From Phaseolus vulgaris (Eukaryota > Streptophyta > Magnoliopsida > Fabales > Fabaceae): 64,000 nt of DNA. A model generated the notes under the pieces. The model ran no database searches. It saw only the letters and a list, made by a program, of their open reading frames with translations, and was not told the origin of the DNA. The stretch spans positions 36,182,608-36,246,607 of the forward strand of contig NC_023758.2 in assembly GCF_000499845.2 (NCBI RefSeq), read 5' to 3'. Shown here in pieces: positions 47,756-58,213 of this stretch. A program made the position numbers and the translations under genes. Every line of letters starts with the position of its first letter. Position 1 is the stretch's first letter.

Positions 47756-48066
47756 CAACCATCACATTACTCACAAACTCCCATAAACTTTTCTCAGACA
47801 TCCACCCTAACATACCTCAATCCAAACACTCTCACTTTCTTCACACTTTCCTCACACATCCATTCCCTCAAATCCTCACACATCCCCTCCCTAATCCAAA
47901 CAGAGCCTAAATGTGTGTTTGGATTAGGGAGGGAAGGTGTGGGGATTTGAGGGAGTGGTGTATGAGGATGTGAGAGGAAAGTTTGAAGAAAGTGATAGTG
48001 TTTGGATTGGGTATGTTAAAGTTGATGTGTGAGAAAAGTTTATGGAGATTTGTGAGTGATGCGATG
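47756..48066. repeat. long near-perfect palindrome (arms of about 150 bp)
   Basis: The left arm (47756-47905) contains actcccataaacttttctca and later tccctaatccaaacag. The right arm (47913-48066) is its reverse complement with few differences (ggattagggaggg, later tgagaaaagtttatggagat). The spacer is under 10 bases. Such a hairpin transcript could form long dsRNA. Confidence 0.88.
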
Positions 48067-48197
48067 GGAAAAAATATTTATTGTTCACAAATATATCTTC
48101 TCTTTCTCTTCCCTACAAAAACTCTGGATCCAAATAGTTGATATCCCTCACTTGTTTTCCTCTAAATAGTACATCCATAGAATCAAACAAACCTTAA

Positions 48198-48245
48198 ATA
48201 ACAATCAAATTTAGAGATTAAAATTAGTCACTATATTAATTAAAA
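48198..48245. mobile_element. foldback CACTA element, middle piece
   Basis: ataacaatcaaatttagaga and following ttaaaattagtcactatatt continue the left end at 46517. They match the style of the intact family copy at 7319-7733 (complement strand). The last 15 bases are duplicated at 51238-51252. Confidence 0.55.
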
Positions 48246-48253
48246 TAACCTCA

Positions 48254-48347
48254 CTTTGTCATTGGATTGTACAATTTGTATCCCCCATGCTTATATCCAA
48301 TGAAAATGGTCTTCACTGCCTTATCATCCAACTTTGATCTTGTTACA
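48254..48347 (-). repeat. inverted 94-bp copy of the element's own integrase region
   Basis: The reverse complement of 48254-48347 equals 50435-50528 with 3 mismatches in 94 (contains ggatataagcatgggggata). It lies directly upstream of the primer-binding site, where the end of a 5' LTR is expected. Confidence 0.93.
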
Positions 48348-50977
48348 ACTGGTGGTATCAAAAGCTAGTCTGTTATCATGAACTCTACCCAATTATCAGT
48401 CTCTATCCTTGATGGAAAAAATTACAATCGGTGGTGTGTACAAATGAGAGTTTTGTTTGATTATCATGAGTTATGAGATGTCATTGAAAGTGGAGTGTCT
48501 GCATTAGCTGCTAATGCAACTGAGTCGCAACGAGTAGCGCATCGTGACTAGAAGAAGAAAGACAATAAGGCTTTTTATCTCATTCATCAAGGGATGAATG
48601 ACGAGACGTTTGAGCAGATAGAAGGGGCAACAACTGCCAGTGAAGCTTGGACAATTTTGTCAACCAATTATAAAGGTGATGATAAGATCAAGAGGGTGCG
48701 TCTTCAAACCCTAAGACGCCAATATGAACTGCTGCAGATGGAAACCACAGAGACTATTGATGTCTATATAGATAAAGTTATTGCCTTGACAAATCAGATG
48801 AAGACCAATGGTGAAACACATTCGGAGCAGGCAAAGGTGGAAAAGATTTTGAGGTCTTTAACTCCCAGATTTGAACATTTATTGCCGCAATTGAAGAGGC
48901 CAATGACATTTCAAAAATGACAGTAAGGTTATTGTCTAGTTCTCTACGAGCGCATGAGCAGCGGATGAATGACAATAAGATTGGAAAACCAATTGAACAG
49001 GCTTTACAAGCACAAACCTCAATTGGTAGCTCCTATCATAAACATGGTAGCTATTTCAACAAAGGTCGTGGCCACAATCATGGAGGCGCTTGGCACAGGG
49101 AACGTGGTCGCGGAGGACGAAGAGTCATTTATAATAAATCAAATGTTGAGTGTTATAATTGCCATAAACGTGGCCATTATGCAAATGAGTGCAGATCAAA
49201 AGGTGATAATCATGTTGCCAATTGTGCTCAAGAAGACAGTAATCACATACAAGATGAAGAGGATCATACAGTACTAATGGCAACCACATCAAATGAAACC
49301 CCAAACAATCAGACTTGGTATTTGGATACAAGTTGCACAAATCATATGTGTGGGGTCAGAAGGAGTTGTTTTCAGATTTGGATGACTCATTTCACACAAA
49401 AGTGAAATTCGACGATGGCAGGTTTGTTCCGGTGACTGGAAAAGGGCAAATTCTTATCACATTGAAGAATGGTGATCACAGGTACATCTATGATGTTTTC
49501 TATGTACCTGATATGAAAAGTAATTTGTTGAGTATGGGACAACTAGCTGAGAAGGGTTATGAGATGCACATAGTTGAAAATAAATTATCAATTTTTGATC
49601 AAAAAAAGGTAATTTGATTCTTAAAACCTTTTTATCAAAAAACCGCATGTTTCCAGTAGATATTCAAATGGGTGATTTCAAGTGCTTGAATGCAATAGTG
49701 AATAATGAATCGTGGTTATAACATTTACGCTTCGGGCACTTAAATTTCCAGAGTTTGGAAAATCTTTCCAACAGAAATTTAGTGAATGGTTTACCCCATA
49801 TTCATTACCCTGATCAATTGTGCGAGGCTTGCATTTTTGGAAAGAATCACAGGACACCATTTGTTAAGAAGCCTTGGCGTGCAAAATTTCCTTTGGAGCT
49901 TGTTCATACAAATGTTTGTGGCCCGATGAACATATCATCAGTCAGAGATAATAAGTATTTTTTAACCTTTATTGATGATTTTTCAAGGAAAACCTGGATT
50001 TATGTATTGAAAAGCAAGGATGAGGTATTTCACTACTTTAAAATATTTAAAGCATTTGTTGAAAGAAAGAGTGGTAGACAAATTAAGATGGTGCGTAGTG
50101 ATGGAGGAGGTGAGTATAAGTCTAATGAATTCAAGAGGCACTATGAAGAACTTGGGTTGCAACATAACATAACTTGCCCCTACACACCTCAACACAACGG
50201 AGTTGCTGAGAGAAATAATAGAACAATCATGGACATGGCGAGGAGCATGTTTAAAGCGAAAGGTATGCCAAATTATTTTTGGACTGAGGCCGTAACATGT
50301 GCGGTATATTTGATAAACAGATCACCCACTCGGAGTGTTCCTAACACAACTCCGATTGAGACATGTAGTGGATTCAAACCCAATGTGCAACACTTGAAGG
50401 TATTTGGGTCAATTACTTATGCTCATGTTCCCAATGCAACAAGATCAAAGTTGGATGATAAGGTAATGAAGACCATTTTCATTGGATATAAGCATGGGGG
50501 ATACAAATTGTACAATCCAATGACAAAGAAGGTGATTATTAGTCGTGATGTTACATTTGCCTAAGATGAGGAATGACAATGGAATGCAACAGCTAAAATG
50601 GATTAAAAAAACAATATATTTACGTTTTGAACGATGATGTGGAAGATAGAGTCACTCTTGAAGCACCTACTCTTGAAGCACCTGCAGTTCAACCTGAAGT
50701 TGCAACTCCAATTGTAACTATGATGGAGCGACCAAGAATGCAACAACGACAACCTGTACATCTTCAAGATTGCGAAGTAAATCTTGATGATGAAGTTGAT
50801 GATAATGGAGATTTGGTTCACTTTGCTTTTCTTGCAGAATCAGAACCTGTGAGACTTGCCATGCCATTCAACATCCCAAATGGCAAAAGGTTATGAATGA
50901 AGAATTGATGGCGATTGAGAAAAACAATATCATGACTCAAATTGGGAAGGTTGTTCCAAATCAGAATTAAGGGAGAA

Positions 50978-51237
50978 TGTTGGTTATTAATTCAGATTTT
51001 ATTATTATTAATTCATATTTTATTACCCTTAAACTATTTTACCATTATATTGCATTAATGGTCAATTTACAGGCCCTCTTAGTATTCCTAGTTGATAGCT
51101 TTCAGTAATTGTAATTATTATATATATGATTGAGTGAATCAAAATAAATAAGATTATTTTTGCAATTTTGTGCAATTACGTTCAATCAGTTGCTACAACC
51201 TTTTGTCTTCTCTTATTTCATTCAATTAGTTCCTACA
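50978..51237 (+). repeat. 3' LTR of the copia relic
   Basis: Starts TGTTGGTTATTAATTC after the polypurine tract aagggagaa and ends CCTACA at 51237; about 260 bp. No second copy is present. Confidence 0.65.
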
Positions 51238-51623
51238 ACTATATTAATTAAATTAATTATTATTTAGAGACTTACAAAACTATTGATATCTAAAGTGATT
51301 TTTATTGTTAATAAAAAATTATAAAATTGTTTCTAAATTGATATTTAAATTGGCTAGGTTTTAGTTACTAATATTATAAATTTGAAATTAGTCTCTAAAA
51401 GACTAATATAGACTAATTAGAATATAAGTAATTAGTATTTTAGTAGCTAATTGTTAGATGACAATTTAGAAACTACTCTATAAATTTTTATTAATAATAG
51501 AAACTACTTTAAATACCAATAATTTTTTTAATTTATAAGATGAAGTGTAATTTAGTTAATATATTAACTAATTATTTTTCTCGTCTCTAAAATTAGTTTT
51601 TATTTCACAATATTCATATAGTG
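51238..51623. mobile_element. foldback CACTA element, right piece
   Basis: Contains aaactattgatatctaaagt and ends with tagtg (complement CACTATATGAATATTG) at 51623, followed by TTA. The internal self-complementary structure is like that of the copy at 7319-7733. Confidence 0.62.
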
Positions 51624-51626
51624 TTA

Positions 51627-54600
51627 ACTAGGTTGTATCAAGTCTGACATTTTTAAAATAAAATAAAATAAATTAAAGTAAAACTTTTATAAATACCAAA
51701 GCAACATACTAAAGATGATACTAGACATGATAATCTGATTAATTTATGTAAGTATAAACAATAATTTTGATTAGTATTATTATATTAGATTACTTTAACC
51801 AATGAAAGCAATGCATGTGTCCACTTTTTTCTATAATAAAAAAAATAATTTTTATCATAATTATTAAAATAAAAAACATTATTGAATTTATTACAAAATA
51901 TATTTATAAAAATAATTATAGAATAATTTTTTTAAAAATTTTATCATAGATAATTTTCTATTATATGTAACACTGAATCCCACTATGCTTATCAATTTCT
52001 CTCCCTCTCCCTATTCTCTTCAATTTCTCTCTCGTATCTCATCTATTTCAATATTTGATCACGCGATGAGAAGTCAGGTACATTTCTATCCAATCAGATT
52101 TTCAAATAGAGTAAGTTCATTCTTACTCTAAAGATCCCTTATTATCTGTTTTTTCTCTATGATTTAGTCATCAATCTTAGTGGGGGCTAGATGAGAAAAG
52201 TGTTTCTCTCAACTTAATTAAGCTCATATTAAAATTTGGTAATATTTGAATAATTTGCTTTAGGTTCCTAAATTTTGGAATGATTCTCTTGTTTGAGGTG
52301 GAATTTCAGCTAAGGGAAACTAACTTTAATTTTCAATAGTATCCTAGGCTAGAAGATCTGAATATGGAGGGGACGTAGTATCAATATTCAATTTCTCTTG
52401 CAGGGATGTTGTTTGTTTATATATTGTGTTGTTTGTTTATATATTATTTAAACTTGTAAAAAATTTAGATTTTGATAGTTTGGAAGTTAAATATTGTCTT
52501 TGATATTGGAAATGTTCTTGAATGTTATGAATTTTAAAATGTTATGTGATTGAATGATATGTATTATATATGAATGATGAAAATTGTATGAAGTTGATGT
52601 CATACATTTGAGATAATATTTGGGATAATGTATGAGTTGTTGTTTGATGGTACATTAAGTATGAAAAACCTATGTTTAACAAAGATCATCTAGCTTCACT
52701 AGTGATCTAAGTCATATAGATTAAGATATCAGGTGGTGAGAAGTTGACAGGGAGTTCATACACATTGGGTCCCGTTGTAGACACTCGGTATTGGACGTTT
52801 GAACTTACTCTGATAATTTCTTTTGGATTCGTTGGTAATCTCTGGATCAGGTGTTAGTCTCTAGTAGGAGCATACTTAATGAGTCTTCCGGAAGACGATG
52901 GATTCATGTGTAGTAAATGAGATTGAAATGAAATCCAATGATTGTGATTCAAAATAGATCCATGTGTGGTCTATATGAATGATGTTGTTGATATTGAAAT
53001 TTTATATGACAATATTTAAAGAAATGTTTATAAATGATTAGTTTGATTGGTTCTTGTATGAATTAAATATGTTATGGAATTTCTTTTCATTAGCTTACCC
53101 TTGTTTTTCTTGTTGTGTTGTGAACTGCGATAATTGTAATACGTACACAAGTATATGATCATACAAGTATAGGAGAGTCTTGTTTTGAACCTTACATTGT
53201 TAATATTTGTATTTCTACAAGTCATAATTTTGTAATTGAAATATTTTGAAAAACTCCTAATAGAACTTATATTGTAATAGTTAAATGTATTTTCTAGGGT
53301 GTTACATTAAACATAATTAATTGAGTTTAAAAAATAATTACAAAATTTAAAAGTAACAAATAATAAAATAAATTATATTGATAAAATTAAAATTAGTAAT
53401 AAATTATGTACACTAGCAAAAATTACAAGAGGGGTCTATTTAGCAATAGTTATAGATACTTTTTTTTCTTTAACTATCAAACATATTAATTTATATTATA
53501 TAAAATATTTAAAAAGAGAAATCTATATAAAAATAAAAGTTAGTGTCTAAGTTTTTTTTAATCAAATTTGTATGCAATTCTAATATATTAGAACCTTACT
53601 AAGTAATCATATTTAAAATATTTAAGTCAAGATTTACCGATGTAGAAAAAGAATACCTCACGTTAAATATAACCTTAAATATTTCTTTTAAATATAACCT
53701 AAATTCCAAAGAAAGTTAGCGTAACACAAATCTAGTTTTTTTTTTATAAAAAAATGTGTGATAAATCTAAATTGTTCCTTTTTTTAATTTATAAATAATT
53801 AGATTATATTCAAAAAAAAAAATTATGACCACTAATATATAATTATGTCTTAATTATATGAATTAACAATATATATGATCAAAATCTCAATCTCAAATAA
53901 ATGAGTAGTGTAATAAAATATGTGCAAGTTGTCATTTTAAACTCTTCCTTCATACTTATATAAATTCTAACTTATACAAAACAATGATGAAGTAAAATCG
54001 GGTTATCATCATAAAATCACATTAAAAAAGATACCAACTAAGATATCTAAATTTCATTTCTTTTAGTTCATTTGATTTTAATGTATAAGTTGAACTTTAT
54101 TTATGCATAAAGAATGAAGAATTTGTTGGTTTCAACCTCCTTTATCAATGAAGACCTTGTGTAGGTCAAAGTCATTTCAAGATTAAAAGATCAAGTGATG
54201 GAGATTTTGTTCCAAGAAAGTGTTGATATTGTTTATGTAATAGCTTTTAGACTTTTCAATATGTTGTAAGTTGTTATTTTACTTTGATTATGTAATGGAT
54301 TAAAATGTTCTTATATTTGTTAGAATTATAAGGAATGACATTTTAATTGATTCAAATCACTTACAAGTTTATTTAAGTTGATATTGTGATACAATTTTTT
54401 TTTTCATAGGGCTTCACTCAATGGAAGCCCTTCTAGAAATTCTCAAAGGCCTAAGATTTCGATTCCTAAATGTTTCTTTATCATTTTTCAATGTGTTTGT
54501 AAAAATTTAAAGTTGAGTATATTGTTTTGGCCAATATGCTAGATCAATTAGAAGTAAATTTTTTTTAAATGTGAATCAATACAAATCTTGTGTCTCTCTT

Positions 54601-54710
54601 TCTTCTTATATTCTCTACTATGCATATTACATATCAATCTCGTCATACATATTGCATGTTATCTTAAACTGTTTTATCTAAGACTAGGATATGACATAGA
54701 AAGTTAGGTT
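51627..54710. other. intergenic; probable dispersed repeat at 51960-53300
   Basis: A CT-rich start (tctctccctctccctattct near 51998) and phrases such as cacattgggtcccgttgtag near 52760 look like a transcribed repetitive element seen in legumes (from memory), but no boundary or domain could be fixed. A 20-base tandem duplication lies near 52407-52447 (tgttgtttgtttatatatt). The rest is AT-rich. Confidence 0.35.
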
Positions 54711-54714
54711 ATGT

Positions 54715-56790
54715 AAGCGAAAAAAAACTTAGTTGAGTAGAAGTAATCAGAAGGATTTGATGCAAGAGACATGAATGATTATGTTTTCTAAGTTAAACAA
54801 ATTCTCATATGTTTCAAACAATCCCAAAGGCAACATTTTGATGAGTACATTAAAAGATTTTGCTTTGAACGAAGGCAGTATGATATTTATGTTTACTTCA
54901 AGTTTCTAGCAAAATGTAAGTTCATAGTATTGTTGTTGTATTAAATGATATTTTAATAGCGAGCAATGATGAACTTGAGGTTACCCAATGTGAATAACAA
55001 GTTTGAAATGAAGGACCTTGGAGTTGCTTGATATATTTTAGGGATTAAGGTTATTAGACAATGTGATTTCAAACGTTTATATATGTCGTAGGAGATTTAT
55101 CTCAAAATATCCTTGAAAAGTTTGGTATGACAAACTTCAAACCTGCATCCACACCTCTTATGTCTCACTATAAGCTAAATGATGAACAATCTCTTAAGAT
55201 AATTAAGGAACAATGTTATATGTACAATATTCCATATGCTAATATTGGTGGTTATGTTATGTACGTGATGGTTTGCACATCTCGTAATATAACTTTTGAG
55301 AATTAGTAGTAGGTTTATGTCAAATATTAGACGAGCTCATTGGCAAACTCTTCAATGGATTATTTGTTACTTAAAGAGATCACTTATAAGAGTTGTAGTT
55401 TTTTATGGAGCTAGGTGGTCTTCTAAGGAAGTTCCTATAGAAGGATTTGTTGACTCAAAATTTGTTGGGTGTGATGGAGTTCTCCTTACTCCTTCCATAA
55501 GTTTTTCGGTTTTGGATGGTTTAGATGATTGAAGAAGACATGGCAGTGGAAGATATGATAAAAATGGGTAATAAATTATGTGGAAATAATAAATGTTGTA
55601 GGAGAATGGTGCTAGGAAGGAGGTTAGACCAACCTTTTAGCTAACTTTAAGGCTTCTTCACTACAAAATGAAAGCAAGAGAAAAGAGAGACTTAAGAGAA
55701 ATTCTGAAAATCATTTAGGTAAAAATTTATTACACAATTCAAGTATAAGAATTATACAAGAGAAGCTCTCTATTTATAGATCTAGAAGTCTCCTAAAGTG
55801 ACTAGTAGAACACTAAAAAACTCTCCATTCATGGAGTTCCATGTGGCAACTTAATAACTCTCCATTGGTGGATTGTCATGTGTTAATCCAAGTATTGAAA
55901 AACTCTCCATTAGGAAATGGACATGTGGCACAAGGGATTGGAGAAGACATGCATGAGGCGCCCCATGTGCTTCATGAAGGAGAGGAAAAGTCACCTTGTG
56001 GAGAAGGAAGGAAGAGAAAAGGAAGGTGCCATGTTGGAAGCTTATGTGGCGTCTTGTGTGTGCCATGTAGGCATCCCTCTTGGTTTCTCTAAAGTCCTAC
56101 AATCCTAAATTAAAATTACCCAAATATAAGGCCCAAAAATCCTATACAAAAATTAAAGATTGAAATTGAAATCATATTTACTCTATACAATTTTTACAAG
56201 AGTACAAATGAAGAATTCTTTAGAAAAATAACTTTTGATCAAAACTTCCTCTCTTTTGAGTCTGATTGTTTTGGTGGCTGGGATGGTCCTCTATCAGGGT
56301 GTTTGGACACCAAAATGTCTCTCACACGATATGTTTTTGTTGCTTATGATACTGCAATAAATTGGAAGACCAGTCTACAAAAGGTAGTGACTTTGTCAAT
56401 CACTAAAGTAGAGTACATTGCCATGACATAACATGTGAAGGAAGTTGTACGACTGAAGGTTCTAACCAAGAAGCTAAAGGTGCAAGACCACTACTGTCTA
56501 TTGTGATAATAACAACACGATACAACTGTTTAGGAACCAAGTTTACCATTAAAGAACTAAGCAATTTGATGTTAAGCTACATTTCATAAGAGATGAAATT
56601 GCATGAGGATCTGTGAAGGTGATAAAGGTTTCAACATATCATAATCCTGTTAATATGATTACAATTTTTTTGGTGAGGTAACTAGTTCTTTCATTGCTTG
56701 GATTTTATTTAGTTGTTTGGTGATTAAGCCTATAACAAGTTTAGTGGAAGGTAATGACTCTCACTCATAAGATTTATGTTGAACCAAAGT
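54715..56790 (+). pseudogene. Ty1/copia relic: RT and RNase H, split by an insertion
   Basis: RT end: a Y-[IL]-DD-like region near 54925-54960, then NKFEMKDLGVA near 54999-55030 and FGMTNFKPASTPL-like sequence near 55120-55160. RNase H part 1 is IEGFVDSKFVGCDG at 55437-55478. Part 2 is at 56300-56420 (CLDTKMSLTRYVFVAYDTAI, then NWKTSLQKVVTLSITKVEY), and C-terminal traces follow to 56760. Stops and shifts are throughout. An 804-base insertion separates the two RNase H parts. A polypurine-like aaagtggagat (56783-56793) ends the internal region. Confidence 0.8.
55478..56281. mobile_element. insertion in the RNase H relic, class unknown
   Basis: Flanked by GATGG (55473-55477 and 56282-56286; as 8-mers TGTGATGG and TGGGATGG). 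Removing the insert and one copy restores an in-frame RNase H reading. No inverted repeats or LTRs were found at its ends. Inside are three similar phrases of the type aactctccattnnnggannnncatgtggca (55818-55925) and a GC-richer block (55915-56090). Confidence 0.55.
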
Positions 56791-56793
56791 GGA

Positions 56794-57110
56794 GATTTGT
56801 GGAGTTGACTTAATAAAATATTATCTAAAAGGTTCCTAAATCATCATCATATACTAGATCGTCGAGTGTTTGATATGCAACTTTCATCATATGTGGTAGA
56901 TGGTCTCAGTAGATGTTTAGTCTCTTAGTGTCTCCTGAGACATTGATTGTCTAGTGAAACTATCTAAGTGACTTTCCAATTCAATAATTGCTCACGTGTC
57001 TTCCTCATTAGTATATGTGCATTTCATATGTCATAATAACGATATTGTTGTATAAATAAAACATTTATAAAAATTAGTAAAAGCTAGCATTTGAATTGAA
57101 CTTGAGTGAA
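56794..57110 (+). mobile_element. probable 3' LTR of the copia relic
   Basis: Begins ttgtggagttgacttaat after the polypurine tract. Has a TATA-like ataaataaaac near 57052. The right boundary is uncertain. Confidence 0.4.
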
Positions 57111-57650
57111 AGTTTGTTATGAGAGAAATTACGAGTTATGAAAAAGAAATTTGTTCTCTAATATATAATGTAAACCAATTATTTTTAAATATTATTGTAG
57201 AAATGAAGTATTATCAATATGTTTTGTTAATAATTGAATCAATACTTTTATTTGAACTGAGTTTATACACACAAAATCTCAATATTTTTGTTTATTTTTT
57301 AAAGAAATAAATATTTTATAAATATAAATAATTAAGGACAAATGAAGTTGTTTTGTTAGAAGTCAATCTGATTGGATGTCGTATGTATTTCTTTCCCCTT
57401 CTTTTTTTTTTCTCATAAAACAAATGATGTAATAAAGGCTTTTTCCTTCTGCACTCTTAAGTTTTTCTTCATGCACCTCCACAATTTTCTAAATTCCAAA
57501 ATTGACCTTGACTTTTTATTTGAAAAATAACACATGGTTACTGGAAATTGGGATCCGGGAGTGTACTACGGATTCATCAATTCGGAACTGAATCATTTTT
57601 TTTTTCTGGATGAGGGGGTGTTCCATAAGCAAATTTTGCCTAAATTATTA
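57111..57650. other. intergenic, nothing recognised
   Basis: AT-rich; only short frames. Confidence 0.4.
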
Positions 57651-57654
57651 ATTT

Positions 57655-57840
57655 CCAGATTGCTGAATCTGGAATGTATATTTCTGTTACGGATTGCTGG
57701 ATCTGGAATGTTTTTTTTCTGAATTCGAAATGCATATTTCTGTTACGGATTGGTAGATCTGGAATGATTTTTTTGAATGATGGATTTTTGAATGTGAAAT
57801 GCATATTTTGAATTACAGATTGGTGGATCTGAAATTTTAG
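57655..57840. repeat. about 60-bp diverged tandem repeat upstream of RPN12
   Basis: Three units sharing gatctggaatg, gcatatttctgttacggatt and ggtrgatctg. They lie about 400 bases before the RPN12 start codon. Confidence 0.65.
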
Positions 57841-58045
57841 CGGAAGTGCCAATCCAAATTTTTTCCAGATTCCATAATCCAGAATGCAAAAAAATAAATG
57901 CAGTTCAAGTGCATTTTAGGGATTTTAAAAAATAATAGGGACTTGGTCTTTACATAACATTGTAAGGTACAGGAAGAAAAATATAGGGGTGCAGGAAGAA
58001 ACTGCCTGTAATAAAAGGGAGTCCACACTGCATAAAACATGGGTT

Positions 58046-58079
58046 TGGGCCTTTATTTTAAAGCCCAAGAGAAAGCCCA
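58046..58079 (+). promoter_or_regulatory. three site II-type TGGGCY motifs in the RPN12 promoter
   Basis: TGGGCC at 58046-58051 and AGCCCA (complement TGGGCT) at 58062-58067 and 58074-58079. Clusters of this motif are known TCP-type binding sites in promoters of plant housekeeping genes, including proteasome and ribosomal genes. They sit about 135-170 bases before the ATG. Confidence 0.55.
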
Positions 58080-58213
58080 ATTTCCTAGAAATATGAAAGT
58101 CGGTCCCCGTTCATCATCGCTGTGATTCTTGTCTACTAAGGTTTTCGTTGGGAGCACTCAAAGCTATTCCTTTTTGAAGTTGTGAAAGCACTGCACACCA
58201 AAATTCAAAAGAC

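Larger units (their letters stand above)
46518..48194. mobile_element. PIF/Harbinger-like non-autonomous element, 1.68 kb
   Basis: The left end CTCCATGTTTGCTTCTATGG and the right end (reverse complement AGGTTTGTTTGATTCTATGG) form terminal inverted repeats. Similarity continues for about 100 bases (both contain ggatatcaactatttggat). The flanking 3-bp duplication is TAA (46515-46517 and 48195-48197), typical of PIF/Harbinger. No transposase frame is seen. The right part contains a long palindrome, listed separately. The termini do not show a canonical GG/CC start, so a related superfamily is possible. Confidence 0.6.
48254..51237 (+). pseudogene. Ty1/copia relic: gag, protease, integrase; RT deleted; 5' LTR replaced
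   Basis: The primer-binding site tggtatcaaaagc is at 48353. Gag opens at ATG 48378 (NSTQLSVSILDGKNYNRW), with stops near 48475 and 48549, and continues as a 108-codon frame from 48594 (contains EAWTILSTNYKGDDK). A CCHC knuckle CYNCHKRGHYANEC lies at 49150-49191. Protease reads LDTSCTNHMCG (active-site DTSC, altered). Pre-integrase (LCEACIFGKNHRTPF) and integrase core (HTNVCGPM, SDGGGEY, AERNN) sit in the frame at 49755-50564. After 50627 only a linker and the first few RT residues remain before the polypurine tract, so RT and RNase H are deleted. The 3' LTR is 50978-51237. Upstream of the primer-binding site there is no LTR. Confidence 0.85.

Noticed and set aside
51960..53300. possible non-coding transcript unit with CT-rich leader
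   Set aside because: Looks repetitive, but no boundary, promoter or conserved feature could be shown; kept only as a region note.
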